A stretch of DNA of 64,000 bases from Vibrio sp. CDRSL-10 TSBA (GTDB taxonomy: Bacteria > Pseudomonadota > Gammaproteobacteria > Enterobacterales > Vibrionaceae). The notes beneath the pieces were generated by a model. It was not told where the DNA came from. It was given only the letters and a program-made list of their open reading frames with translations, and searched no databases. Location: contig CP155565.1 in assembly GCA_039696685.1 (NCBI GenBank), positions 992,001 to 1,056,000 of the forward strand. Reading direction: 5' to 3'. This document shows positions 27,228 through 38,551 of the stretch, piece by piece. Every line of letters begins with the position of its first letter. Position 1 is the stretch's first letter. Made by a program: the position numbers and the translations under genes.

Positions 27228-28182
27228 GTTCGTTTTCTGGTGGCTGTTTGTTCTGCTGCCGGTGCCGCTGCTGATCTATCGCTTCTCACCAGCGATAAAA
27301 CAGCAAGCGGCGATACATCTGCCCTACCTTCCCGCGCAAACGGTAACCGCTAAACCGCGTCATTGGTGGATCAAAGCCCTTGCCGTTGCTATCTGGATTT
27401 GTCTGGTCACAGCAGCAGCCCGTCCGGTCTGGTATGGCGACCCGGTGACGACTTCACCCAAACACCGCGATCTGATGCTGGTGGTCGACCTCTCTTATTC
27501 AATGAGTCAGGAAGACATGAAATCCGGCGACCAGTTCATCGACCGTTTAAGCGCAGTCAAACAGGTTTTGTCGGACTTTATCCGTAAACGAGAAGGGGAT
27601 CGCCTTGGTCTTATCTTGTTTGCGGATCACGCTTACCTGCAAACCCCGCTGACTCTGGACCGTAATACTATCTCAGAGCAGCTTAACCGCGCCGTGTTAC
27701 GCCTGATCGGTACTAAAACCGCGATCGGTGAAGGCATTGGCCTTGCGACCAAAACCTTTATTGACGGCGATGCGCCGCAGCGCGTGATGATCCTGCTCAG
27801 CGACGGCAGTAACACATCCGGTGTGATGGATCCGATGGAAGCAGCCAAGATTGCCAAAAAGTATCACACCACGATTTACACCGTCGGAGTGGGTGCGGGC
27901 GAAATGATGGTTAAAGACTTCTTTATGAGCCGTAAGGTCAATACGGCGCAGGATCTGGACGAAAAGACGCTCAAAGCGATTGCCGATACCACCGGCGGAC
28001 GCTATTTCCGCGCCCGTAACCAACAGGATCTGCAGACTATCTACGATACCATCAACCAGCTGGAACCAATCACCAATGCGACCCAAACCTGGCGACCGCA
28101 AACCGAATGGTTTGGCTATCCGCTCGCGCTGGCGCTGCTGCTTTCTCTGGTGGTGGTTATTGTGAGGAGAAACCATGTCTGA
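27214..28182 (+). CDS. von Willebrand A domain membrane protein (BatA-like)
   Basis: About 322 residues. Two N-terminal hydrophobic helices (WWLFVLLPVPLLIY; ALAVAIWICLVTAAARP), a periplasmic/exposed VWA domain with the MIDAS motif DLSYSMS, later T and D (LLSDGSNTSG), and a C-terminal helix (LALALLLSLVVVIVRR). The start is uncertain: I favour TTG 27214, giving LANIEFVFWWLF, because an upstream start would overlap the DUF4381 gene by about 90 bases; ATG 27136 is the alternative. It overlaps the next gene by eight bases. Part of the MoxR/Bat system. Confidence 0.88.
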   Translation: MANIEFVFWWLFVLLPVPLLIYRFSPAIKQQAAIHLPYLPAQTVTAKPRHWWIKALAVAIWICLVTAAARPVWYGDPVTTSPKHRDLMLVVDLSYSMSQEDMKSGDQFIDRLSAVKQVLSDFIRKREGDRLGLILFADHAYLQTPLTLDRNTISEQLNRAVLRLIGTKTAIGEGIGLATKTFIDGDAPQRVMILLSDGSNTSGVMDPMEAAKIAKKYHTTIYTVGVGAGEMMVKDFFMSRKVNTAQDLDEKTLKAIADTTGGRYFRARNQQDLQTIYDTINQLEPITNATQTWRPQTEWFGYPLALALLLSLVVVIVRRNHV

Positions 28183-30143
28183 TTTTATTTTCCTCTCGCC
28201 ATGGTGGCTGACCACCCTGGTGCCATTGGCTCTGTTACTGGGCTGGCTGGCGCGCCGGGCACGTAATCAGAGTTTGATTGCGCCGCATCTGGCGGCGGCT
28301 CTCGGCTTATCGGGTGACAACAAGCAGCGCAGCGCGCTGACCGTTATCGCCTTAAGCTGGCTGGTCGCTGTGCTGGCACTGGCAGGCCCGAGTTTTGAAA
28401 AGCAGCCGCGGCCCAGCTACTCGGCCAGTAACGCACGCGTGGTGGTGATGGATATGTCGCTGTCGATGCACGCCACCGATATCAAGCCCAACCGCCTGGC
28501 ACAGGCTCGCTATAAAGTGCTGGATATGCTCAAAGGATGGCAGGAAGGCAGCACCGCCTTAATCGCGTATAGCGGCGATGCTTATACTGTCAGCCCGTTA
28601 ACCAGTGACAGTGCGACCATTGCGAATCTGATCCCGAGCCTGTCGCCGGAAATCATGCCCTACCCCGGAGCGAATGCCGCCAGCGGAGTCGAACGGGCGA
28701 TCACCATGCTCAACAATGCCGGGCTGCGTCGTGGCGATATCATCGTCCTGGCTGATGACCTCGATAATCAGGAAAGTCAGGCGATCGAAAAATTGCTGCA
28801 GGGGACTCACTACCGGCTGATGATCCTTGGCCTTGGCACCCGTGACGGCGCACCGATTACTCTGCCTGACGGCTCGCTGCTTAAAACCGACGCCGGGCAG
28901 ACCGTGGTCGCGAAAACGGATTTTAGTACGATGCAAGCGCTCGCTGCGCAACTGGACGGTATTTTTACCCCGTATCGCGCCGACGGCTCCGATGTCGAAC
29001 GCCTGCTGGCGACCACGCAAAGTGAACGTCCGCTGACCGGTAAGAAAAACAGCCAGACCGTGAGTGACCATGTCAATAACGGTTACTGGCTGGTCCTGCT
29101 GCTGCTGTGCCCGGCATTACTGTTATTCCGCCGTGGCTTTATCTTTGTGCTGATACTGGCAAGCGGCCTGACCATGCCATCGCAACGAGCCGAGGCATCC
29201 CCCTGGCTCAACGCAGATCAGCAGGCTATGCAGTCCTATCAGAAAAAGGATTTCGCAGCAGCAGCCGAGCAATTCTCAGACCCACAATGGCAAGGGATCG
29301 CGCGCTATCAGGCCAAAGACTACCAAGGTGCGATTGATGCTCTGTCACAACTGGCGCAGCCTTCGCCCCAGGTACAATACAACCTCGCCAACGCTTACGC
29401 GCAGGCTGGTCAATTAGACAAAGCCAAGCAGCTCTACCAGCAGGTTTCTGCAGGCTGAACCAGACAACAGCGACGCAGAGCATAACCTGCAGGTCGTCGA
29501 GCAGGCGCTGAAGCAACAGCAACAGCAACCAAAGTCTGGCTCTGAGTCGGATAAATCACAATCGCATCAACAAAATAAGTCACCATCGAATCAACAAAAC
29601 AGCGCCGATAAGTCGCAATCCGGAAACTCGGGATCAGAACGCGAATCTGATAAGCAGCCAAGCTCCGGGCAGAACTCCGACACCTCTGCGCAGCCTGATC
29701 AGACATCCGCTTCTCAGTCGCCGGCGAACAATCCTGCGTCTGACCAAGAGCAACAGAACCAGCCTGCATCTTCATCACAGAATCCGGGATCTCAAACCGA
29801 TCCAAAAGAGCAGGCTAACTCTGACACCAGTCAGCAACAGGGCGGCGAGCAATCATCGGCTAATCAATCATCCTCTAAACAATCAGCCGCTGAGCAGTCA
29901 GCCGAACAGCCATCCACGGCTCAGCAGCAAGCTCAGCAGGTACAAGCGAGTCAGGAAAAAGCGGACAACTCAGATAAGCGGGCAGCGTCTGCAACTCAGG
30001 CAACCACGCAGCCCATCGATCCTGAATTACGTAAGCTGGAACAAGTCGAAAGCGCCCGCGATCCCAGCCAGCTATTACGCGCCCAACTTTATTTTCAGGC
30101 ACAAGACAGAGAGCCTCCACAAACTCAAGGTAAGAAGTGGTGA
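28175..30143 (+). CDS. von Willebrand A plus TPR protein, BatB-BatC fusion (one-base shift in sequence)
   Basis: N-terminal helices, then a VWA domain with MIDAS DMSLSMHATD and VLADDLDNQ, a transmembrane helix near residue 310 and then TPR repeats (YQKKDFAAAAEQF, YQAKDYQGAIDALSQ, YNLANAYAQAGQLDKAKQLY). The frame breaks at GTTTC 29444-29448; removing one T continues as QQVLQAEPDNSDAEHNLQ, then a roughly 170-residue Gln/Ser-rich disordered tail ending KLEQVESARDPSQLLRAQLY. In Bacteroides such parts are separate BatB and BatC proteins. The stop at 30143 is two bases before batD. Confidence 0.88.
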
Positions 30144-30145
30144 TC

Positions 30146-31808
30146 ATGAAATTATTACTCAGCCGTCTTTCATTCGTCCGTCACCTAGTCACCGGGCTGA
30201 CGGTGCTATTTTTTTGCGTGTTCAGCCTGAGCGCCAGTGCGGCCTTCTACGCCAGCGTCAGTAAGAATAAGGTGGTCAAAAATGAAGTCTTTCAGCTTAA
30301 AGTGGTCAGTGAAGACAGAGCGTCATCAGACGATATCGACTTCAGCCCGTTAGACAAAGATTTCTTTATGAGCCGCCCCAGCTTTGGCTCATCGATTAAC
30401 ATTATCAACGGTACGCGCACCAATCGCAGTGAGTGGACCGTCTCGCTGGCAGCCAATCAGATTGGCACAGTGACGATTCCGAGTTTTGAGCTGAACGGAG
30501 AGAAAACCGATCCGATTACGATTCAGGTGACCGATGATGAAACGGCGCCGGGCAGCGATGATCTGGTCGAAGTACAGAGTCAGCTATCACGCTCGACCTT
30601 GTATCCGAATGAGAGCACGCTGCTCAAAGCCCGCTTGATCATCAAAGCCGATCCGCGCCGTTTGCAGGATCCCAAGATAGCGCCGCCAAAGGTGGATGGC
30701 ATGGAACTCAAAGCGGCCGGAGAACCAAACCAGTATCAGACGGTCATGGATGGGATTGAAGTCACGGTTGTCGATCAGGACTTTCGCCTTACCGCGACCA
30801 AAGCGGGCAAGTTTACCCTGTCCGAGCCGAGCCTGACCGGCACCCTGGTGTATGGCAGCAGCTTTAATGGATCAACCCGAATTATTCCGCTCAACACCAC
30901 GCCGAAAACCTACACTATCACGGTTGAACCCAAGCCTGACAACTACCAGGGCAACTGGCTGCCAACCAGCCTGCTGACGCTGAAAGAGCGCTGGCTGGAC
31001 AGCAATAGTCAGCCGATTGAAAGCAGCCGCTATGTCACTAAAGTCGGGGATTCTATTACCCGCGAAATCACTTTACAGGTAACGGGGCTGTCGCAGGAGC
31101 AGTTGCCGGATCTGAAACTCAACTATCCCGATTCGGTGCGCGTCTATGACGAGAAACCGGTGTTCGATACCCTCGATAACGGCGATGTCACCATGACGGT
31201 AAAGCAGGTTCTCATCCCACGCCAAAGCGGCGAAGTCACTCTGCCCGCTGTGGCGGTTAACTGGTGGGATACGGTGCGCAAGCAGCAACAGACGACGTCA
31301 GGATCAGGCCTGACCCTGACGGTAAAACCAGGTGATAACCCGGTGGTCGCCAGCGCGACTCCTGCCCCGGCGCCCGCGCAATCGTCGCCGGTTCAAACCG
31401 TCACCGTGAAAGACGCCGGTTACTGGCCGTATCTGACTGCCCTGTTTGCCTTACTGTGGGTTGTAACCTTGCTGACTCTGGTGTGGCAACTGCGCAAACG
31501 CAGTGCATCAACACCAAAAGCGCAAGCGAACAATATCTCCTCTCACTACCAACAACTGCAACAGGCGCTGCAGGGCAATGATGGCATTGCGCTCAGCCAT
31601 GCGCTCAAACGCTGGCAAGCTGAGGTGGTCACAACAGATCAGGAACAAGCGCAGTTGCAACTGGCACTGAGCGAAACTCAACCAGGCACTCTACTCTGCC
31701 AATCCGGGCTCATATAGCAGCCGCGAGCTGGCGCAGTTAACTAAACGAATAGAACAGCAGCAGAGCAAACGTAAAAAACAGGTCAAAGATCCGTTAGCAA
31801 CGCTGTGA
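30146..31808 (+). CDS. BatD-like protein, periplasmic with membrane anchor (one-base shift in sequence)
   Basis: Signal peptide at residues 1-28 (GLTVLFFCVFSLSASAAF), long beta-rich periplasmic region of the BatD/oxygen-tolerance type (VKNEVFQLKVVSED, GTRTNRSEWTVSL, SRSTLYPNESTLLKARL) and a transmembrane helix near residue 425 (YLTALFALLWVVTLLTLVW). The frame breaks at GAAAC 31673-31677; dropping one A gives LSELNQALYSANPGSYSSRE and a stop at 31808. The ATG at 30146 is preferred over GTG 30137. Last gene of the operon; a strong hairpin follows at 31827. Confidence 0.88.
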
Positions 31809-31826
31809 ACGTGATCTGACGCTTAA

Positions 31827-31864
31827 CGATTCCCCGTCAGCTCGTCTACGCTGACGGGGAATCG
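31827..31864 (+). terminator. Strong hairpin ending the moxR-bat operon
   Basis: A 15-bp perfect stem, 31827-31841 with 31850-31864, loop of 8; followed by ATTTCG only. Probable terminator or 3' stabiliser, and lies within 20 bases of the next start. Confidence 0.65.
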
Positions 31865-31879
31865 ATTTCGGAGCGTATC

Positions 31880-32599
31880 ATGACCCAGTTAACCACTAAA
31901 TCCTCTCTCATCCTCGGCCTGTGCCTGCTACTGGGCCTTGCCACCCTCGGCTACTATGTGCAGCAATCGGCGGTTAAGTTTAAAGAATATGAACGGGTCG
32001 TTACCGTGAAAGGCCTTTCGGAGCGCGAAGTCGCGGCGGATACCGTAATTTGGCCGATTCAGTTTACTCTGGCAGATAATGACTTACCCAGCCTGTTCAC
32101 CACGCTTGATCTGCAGGCCCAACAAGTGATGCAGTTTCTGGCCCGTCAGGGCATCAGCGCCGACGCAGTATCACTCTCCTCTCCTGCGGTGATCGACAAA
32201 AAAGCGCAGCAGTACGGCGGAGATTCTCCGGTTGAGTTGCGTTATCTCGCGACGCAGTCGCTGACGGTGTACAGCCCGAATGTAGAACTGGTAAGACAGG
32301 CTATCAGCCAGATTGGCGAACTGGGTAAAGAAGACATTGTGTTTAACGCAGCCAACTACAATAGCCGGATCGAGTACCTGTTTTCCGGGCTTAACGACAT
32401 CAAACCGGAAATGGTCGAAGAAGCGACGCTACAGGCTCGGCAGGTTGCCGAGAAGTTTGCCAAAGACTCGCAAAGTACTCTGGGCAAAATCAAACGCGCG
32501 ACGCAGGGTCAGTTTTCCATTTCTGACCGGGATAACAACACGCCTTATATCAAGAAAGTTCGCGTTGTATCGACCATCGAGTATTTTTTGTCTGACTGA
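31880..32599 (+). CDS. SIMPL domain (DUF541) protein
   Basis: 239 residues with one N-terminal transmembrane helix or uncleaved signal (LILGLCLLLGLATLGYYV) and a SIMPL domain: VTVKGLSEREVAADTVIWPI, LSSPAVIDKK, and the long helix VEEATLQARQVAEKFAKDS before VRVVSTIEYFL. The family is periplasmic or envelope-bound and of unclear function (E. coli YggE is linked to oxidative stress). Its last codons are the first unit of a 21-bp tandem array. Confidence 0.85.
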   Translation: MTQLTTKSSLILGLCLLLGLATLGYYVQQSAVKFKEYERVVTVKGLSEREVAADTVIWPIQFTLADNDLPSLFTTLDLQAQQVMQFLARQGISADAVSLSSPAVIDKKAQQYGGDSPVELRYLATQSLTVYSPNVELVRQAISQIGELGKEDIVFNAANYNSRIEYLFSGLNDIKPEMVEEATLQARQVAEKFAKDSQSTLGKIKRATQGQFSISDRDNNTPYIKKVRVVSTIEYFLSD

Positions 32600-32732
32600 A
32601 CCAGCAATCTGTTTGACTAACCGAACTATCTGTTTATCTAAACGAAGAATCTGTTTAACTAAACCAACAATCGGCCTGCTGAAATAACTATTGGTCCGCT
32701 TAAATAACTATTAGTCTGCTTAAATAACAATT
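32588..32732 (+). repeat. 20-21-bp degenerate tandem repeat over the SIMPL gene stop (x7)
   Basis: Units start at 32588, 32609, 32630, 32651, 32672 (21 bp each) and 32693, 32713 (20 bp). Early units share CTGTTT...CTAA; late ones share CTGCTTAAATAACWATT. The first unit includes the last codons and TGA stop. Confidence 0.6.
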
Positions 32733-32874
32733 GAGTGCTGCTGGTCTCACATTTTGATAGGTCAGTAGCAATCAGCACTGGCACTGAGCGTAAAACTGCC
32801 CGCATAATAGAGTCATTATTTGCCTTGGCTTACTCACTATTCAGCTGGAATAGCCGTTAATCAACGAACTCGTT

Positions 32875-33402
32875 ATGCGAAAAAACAGCGCCCTGTCTGT
32901 GACCTTATTGTCATTGCTGCCGACTCTATTCAGTGCCGCCACCTTTGCGGAAGAGCGCTTCGCGCCGGTTGAAGCACTGAAAGCCGATCTGGTGCAGGTC
33001 GATAAATCCAAACGCCGCATGTACCTGCTCGAGCAAGGACGGGTGATTCGTGAGTTTCGGATCGCACTGGGAAAATCACCCAAAGGCCACAAAGTTCAGG
33101 AAGGCGACCAACGCACCCCGGAAGGACGTTACTATCTCGACTATGTCAGTGAACAGTCCGGCTTTTATCGTTCCATGAACATCAGTTATCCTAACCAACA
33201 GGATCTCAGACGCGCTGAGTCAATGGGTGTCAACCCCGGCGGCGCCATTAAGATTCACGGCCTCAAACAAGGATTCGACGGCCGACCGGAATACATCCAG
33301 AGTTTCGACTGGACCAATGGTTGTATCGCTCTCACCAACCGGGAAATGGATGAATTCCTCAGTTTAGTAGACAGCGGCACACCTATCGATATCGAGTGGT
33401 GA
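32875..33402 (+). CDS. L,D-transpeptidase, YkuD domain
   Basis: 175 residues with a signal peptide (1-25, cleavage near TFAEE). The YkuD catalytic domain spans about 38-175: VDKSKRRMYLLEQGRVI at its start, and the catalytic motif IKIHG ... WTNGCIALTN with the nucleophile Cys. It probably forms 3-3 crosslinks or attaches proteins to peptidoglycan in the periplasm. Size fits the short ErfK/YafK-like branch. It is monocistronic. Confidence 0.92.
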   Translation: MRKNSALSVTLLSLLPTLFSAATFAEERFAPVEALKADLVQVDKSKRRMYLLEQGRVIREFRIALGKSPKGHKVQEGDQRTPEGRYYLDYVSEQSGFYRSMNISYPNQQDLRRAESMGVNPGGAIKIHGLKQGFDGRPEYIQSFDWTNGCIALTNREMDEFLSLVDSGTPIDIEW

Positions 33403-33626
33403 TACCTCAGGCACTGCTCATCTATTACATAGTCAGCTATTGCTTGGACTGACAACACTCTACCTCTGCTGTCTGTGTGATGTTGCTGGCAAAAATTGCC
33501 AGGCTTATCATCATCATATGTTCTACAATGAATATTCATATATTTTGTAATCCACGGTATCACGTTGCTGAATCACCTAGCTGATACCGAGTCGATTGAC
33601 ACCTAAAGGACAGGTCTACGCAACGA

Positions 33627-36600
33627 ATGCCAATCTCAATGCCTCCGATACATCGCATGCTTGCTAAAGTTCTGTGGTTACCCCTGATTATTCTCAGCTT
33701 GGGTTTTGTTACTGCGTCTTATCTGGATAAACAGCAGAAAGAGCAGAGCAGGCACATGATTCAGCGTGAACTGGACTTAAGACTCAGCCAGATCAGCGAA
33801 GCCGTCGCTGAACGCGTGACTCTGTATCAATATGGTATTCGGGGCATGCGCGGTGCCGTCATGACCGTCGGCTCAGATCAGTTTGATTACCAGCAAATGC
33901 TCAAGTACACACAAACGCGCGACTACGCCCTGGAATTTCCGGGCGCACGCGGGTTTGGGTTTATTCGTTATGTGGTTCCCAGCGACGCACAAGCGTTTGT
34001 CACTCAGGCAAAAGCCGAGCGCCCGGATAAAAACTTTGAAATTAAAACCCTGACGCCTCACAACGACAGTAAATTTGTCATCCAGTACATCGAGCCGGAA
34101 AATCGTAACACCGAAGCCGTTGGCCTGGATATTGGTTCAGAAGCGATGCGCCGCGCTGCCGCACTTGCCGCCGCCCAATACAATGAAGTTCGCCTGACGG
34201 CGCCGATCACCCTGGTTCAGGCCAATCAAAAAACCAAACAGGGCTTTTTGATCCTGATGCCTGTTTATGAATCAAATCAGGTTCCGGACCGAATCGAGCA
34301 ACGCATGCACGCCATTCGCGGCTGGAGCTACGCCCCGATTCTGATTGATGAAGTGCTGAGTTCGATAACCGGTATGAGCAATGACCTGACCCTGACTATT
34401 TCCGACATCACTCAGAATCAGCCGCAAACCTTCTTCTCACGCGGTGACGTCACGCAACACACCGAATACAGTTCCAAACAAGTGATCTGGCTGTTTGGAC
34501 GCGACTGGTCCTTATCGCTGACGGCTCATCAGGGTTTTATTAAATCTGTACCCGCGTCGGCCAATCAGCGTATCTTTCGCGAAGTGATTGGCATGACCAT
34601 CCTTCTAGTGCTGATTGTGTTTAGTTTACAGCTGTTACTGACCCGAAGAGCACTCGCCAGTCAGCACAGAGAAGAACTGGCTGAAGCCACGCAAAAGGCG
34701 CTGACCGACGCCAATGCTCAACTGGAGCAAGAAGTCGTCAAACGAACTGAAGAAATTTCTCAGGTCTACGCGCTGCAACGTACCATATTAAGCAGTGCCG
34801 GCTACGCGATTATTGCCTCAGATATGGACGGTATTATCAGCGAGTTCAACCCGTCCGCGGAAAGACTGCTCGGGTATAAAGCCTCTGAGATAATAGGACG
34901 AGCCACACCGGAGAAGTTCCACGTGGCTGGAGAAATCCGTGCACGCGCGCACGAGTTATCTGCTGAGCTGGGCAGAGAGATAGCCCCCGGATTCGAAGCG
35001 TTTGTGACCAAAGCAAAAATGGGCATTGTCGATACGACTCGCTGGACCTATGTGCACAAGAACGGCCACCACATTCCGGTACGCCTGATTGTCAGCATGC
35101 TGCAGGATGAACATAATAAACCTGTCGGCTATCTCGGGATTGCGTATGATCTGACCGACATGCTCAAACGCGAGCAAGAATTGGCGGAAGCCAAAGAGCA
35201 GGCTGAGCAGGCAAACAAGGCCAAGTCTGAATTCCTCGCCAACATGAGTCATGAACTGCGTACACCAATGAACGCGATTCTGGGCTTGCTGCAGATTGCG
35301 CAGAACACCGACCTTAACAAACAGCAACGCGATTATCTCAATAAAACCCAGAATGCTGCGCAATCGCTGTTGGTGCTGCTCAACGATATTCTCGATTTTT
35401 CTAAGGTTGAAGCCGGCAAAATGCAGATTGAACAAAATCCGTTTTCGCTGACTGAGCTGTTACACGAAACCGGCATTCTGCTCTCCTCCAATAGTCAGCA
35501 AAAACATTTGGAGCTGATTTATCAAATTGATGAAGATGTCCCGGATTATCTTATCGGCGACAGCCTGCGTTTGCGTCAGATCCTGCTCAATCTGGCGGGT
35601 AATGCGATCAAATTCACCGAACATGGCGAAGTCAAAATCGCGATCAGTGTCGACTCTCTGCTCCAACAACAGTGCGTATTGCGGATGACGGTGAGTGACA
35701 CCGGAATCGGTATGACATCAGAACAGCTGCAAATCATCTTTAAAGGCTTCAGCCAGGCTGAGTCTTCCATCAGCCGGCGCTACGGCGGAACCGGACTCGG
35801 CCTGTCGATTGTCAGACACCTGGTCAACCTGATGCAAGGGACTATCGAAGTAAAAAGTACACATGGAAAAGGCAGTGAGTTTACTTTCACCGTCACCTTA
35901 GGCTGTGTCGATACAAACGATCAGCCGGCGCGCAGTCCTGATTTACCGGCCAATCTTCGGGTTTCTGGTGGTAGAAGACAACAGCTCTGCTCAGGTCATC
36001 TTTGAAGACTTCCTGACCCGCTTCGGCTGTGATGTCAGTGTGGTGTCCGATGCCGAAACCGCATTACATCGTATCCAGCAACGCGATGGCACCGACCAAC
36101 CGTTTGACCTGCTGCTGGTCGACTGGAAACTGCCGGGCATGGACGGATTATCACTGACTAAAACGCTGCGTAACCAAGCGCACCTGACGCACATGCCGCA
36201 AATCGTCATGGTGACAGGGTTTAGCCGCAACTTACTTGACCAACATCTGGAAGAGACCCAATCACTGCTGGATGCGCTGCTCATCAAACCGGTCACGCCG
36301 GAAGCACTCAAAAAGACCCTCTACGATGTGATATGTCGTTGCAGCCCTGAAGTGACCATCAGCCCATCCATATCAGGTAGCTCGCCTGTCCGTGCTCTGC
36401 TGGGTTTGAAATTACTGCTGGTGGAAGATAATCCGACCAACCGCCTGGTCGCAACCGAACTGCTGACTCAGCAAGGGGCGACAATTGTCGAGGCACAAAG
36501 CGGCTCAGAAGCCCTGGCGGCGCTGGCGCAACAAGAGTTCGCTCTGGTGCTGATGGACATTCAGATGCCGGAGATGGATGGTTATGAGACCACACGTCGT

Positions 36601-37422
36601 ATTCGTCAGCTACCCCATTTTCAAAAGCTGCCCATCATTGCGATGACCGCTAATGCGATGCCGGAAGATAAGAAGGCCAGTTTAGCGGCCGGTATGAATG
36701 ATCATATCGCCAAACCATTTGATCTCGATGAAGTGATCAGAAAAGTCCTCCACTATACCAATCAGAGCGACATGACTGATAACCATGAGCCGGAACAACA
36801 GCAGTCATTGCCCGAGCAGGTGCTGGACTATGCGCAGCTGCACCATATTGCTCTTGAAGAAGCGGTCGCTCGACTGGGCGATCTGCATATCTACACCCGG
36901 GTTATCGAACAATGCGCTTTGGATATCCAGGCTGCGTTACCGCAACTTCAGCAACCTCAGCACTCGGCCAAAGAAGCACGTATTCTGTATCATAGCCTCA
37001 AAAGTGCGGCTGCCAGTTGTGGTTTGACTTCGCTGGCAAGCAAACTACAGAAAGAAGAGAGCTTTTGCGCCCAGCATCCCGATAATATGATCAGTCGTAA
37101 CAGCGCTTTGCTGGCCGAAATATTAGTGGCAAAATCAAAACTTGAACATCTTGCTGAGCTGCTGAACCAAGCCACACCTAAATTGACGCCAGCGACAGAA
37201 ATCACTGAACTCGATACCCAACTGGACAAGTTGTTCCATTATCTGAAAACATCCAATATGGCCGCAATGGGGTTATTTGATGAAATATCAGATTCGCTTA
37301 AACTCATTGATAGCCCTTTGAGTAAAGAACTCGCCAGCCACATGCACAACCTGGCATTTTCCGACGCCGCGGTGGTTGTAGATAAACTTAAAAGAATTAA
37401 AGACTTAGCTGATGCATCGTAA
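33627..37422 (+). CDS. CHASE-domain hybrid sensor histidine kinase with PAS, two receivers and Hpt (one-base shift in sequence)
   Basis: TM1 near residues 14-32; a periplasmic CHASE domain (about 70-290, with LEFPGARGFGFIRYV); TM2 near 320-345; a coiled coil; PAS (AIIASDMDGIISEFNPSAERL); HisKA with NMSHELRTPMN; ATPase motifs DTGIGM and GGTGLGLSI. The frame breaks at GTTTC 35961-35965; removing one T gives NLRVLVVEDNSSA and continues through receiver 1 (LLLVDWKLPGMDG), receiver 2 (LVLMDIQMPEMDG) and an Hpt domain (YHSLKSAAAS). Total about 1,265 residues. It probably phosphorylates the response regulator encoded directly downstream. Confidence 0.92.
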
Positions 37423-37441
37423 CCTTTTTTCTCCGGAATTG

Positions 37442-38357
37442 ATGAAAGAGCCCAAGTTCACTGTTCTGGTCGTGGATGATCAACCGAGTAATATTCAGTT
37501 GATTTACCAGTTACTGAAAAACGACTATGACATCCTGATGGCCACCACAGGCCAGCAGGCGATTACCGTGTGCAAAGAACACCGGCCCGACCTGATCCTG
37601 ATGGACGTGATGATGCCGGATATGAGTGGCTGGGAAACCTGCATAATCATCAAACGCACTCAAGAGATAGCCAATACACCGGTCATGTTCATTACGGCTC
37701 TGACCGAAGAGGATGACGAAAACGCCTGCTGGGATGCTGGCGCGGTCGATTTTCTCAAAAAGCCGATTAACGCCAATACGCTAAAGCATCGTATCAAGGC
37801 TCACCTGACTCTCAAACATCAATCCGATTTACTGCGTTCTCTGGCCTACTTAGATGGCTTAACCGGCATCAGTTCACGCCGTTACTTTGACCAGTACATT
37901 GAAGCTCAGGTCGCCCAGGCGTTTCGCAAGCAGGAGCCGCTGTCTGTGCTATTGATCGATATCGATTATTTCAAGCAGTACAACGACCGGTTTCGGCCAT
38001 CTCGCCGGCGACGACTGCCTTCGTCATGTAGCGAAACTTATTCAGTCCTGCTGTCTACGTCCGGCCGATCTCGGCGCCCGCTACGGCGGCGAAGAATTTG
38101 TCATGGTACTGCCGGATACCAATCAGGAAGGGCTCGAGCATATCGCGCAGCGGCTGAAAGAAGCTCTGCAAGAGAAAGCCATCGCCCACCCTCAATCGCC
38201 AACTAAACTGCTGACGGTCAGTGCTGGCGGTGCGACTTACATGCCGGGAGCGTCATCCTGTAAAACAGAGCAACTGCTGGTTCTGGCTGATACCATGCTG
38301 TATCAGGCCAAAGGTCAGGGCCGTAACCAAACCTGCAGCGACGTGGTTGAAGCTTAG
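37442..38357 (+). CDS. Response regulator with GGDEF domain, diguanylate cyclase (one-base shift in sequence)
   Basis: Residues 1-120 are a receiver (VLVVDDQPSN, LILMDVMMPDMSG, KPINANT), followed by a GGDEF domain starting YLDGLTGISSRRYFD, with LLIDIDYFKQYND and the active-site GGEEF in ARYGGEEFVMVLP. The frame breaks at GTTTC 37990-37994; dropping a T gives NDRFGHLAGDDCLRHVAKL. It makes cyclic di-GMP when phosphorylated, presumably by the adjoining hybrid kinase. ATG 37442 or the overlapping ATG at 37412 could be used; the first has GGA at close spacing. Confidence 0.9.
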
Positions 38358-38391
38358 TCAACCACTCTCAGAATCGGTAACGATAACAAGC

Positions 38392-38418
38392 AAAATGCCC
38401 GGGTAACCGGGCATTTTT
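38392..38418 (+). terminator. Terminator after the GGDEF gene
   Basis: AAAATGCCCGG, loop GTAA, CCGGGCATTTTT. Confidence 0.88.
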
Positions 38419-38425
38419 CTCTGTC

Positions 38426-38551
38426 TGTTTTATTAGCAATATTGCCGGCATTCACCACAATATTACCGATTTTCAGCACAACATTAACAGTTTTCAAAGC
38501 AATATTAACGGTATTCCGGGCAGTATTGCCAATTTTGCTGGCAACATTACT
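38426..38551 (-). repeat. 21-bp degenerate tandem repeat starting at the astB stop (x6)
   Basis: On the minus strand six units of exactly 21 bp follow the end of astB. The first contains its TAA stop; because 21 is a multiple of three, later units place TAA or CAA in the same frame. All share AAT-TTG spacing and fill the space up to the terminator at 38418. Confidence 0.65.

Noticed and set aside
24839..31808. Reading the broken genes in this operon as pseudogenes
   Set aside because: moxR, batB/C and batD all break at GTTTC/GAAAC and are restored by one-base removal; three independent inactivations of an otherwise perfect operon are unlikely.
35450..35480. GAAAC inside the hybrid kinase gene (codons for H-E-T-G)
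   Set aside because: Here GAAAC is in the correct frame and needed for the protein, so not every GAAAC is an error; this limits the rule to sites whose true sequence is GAAC.
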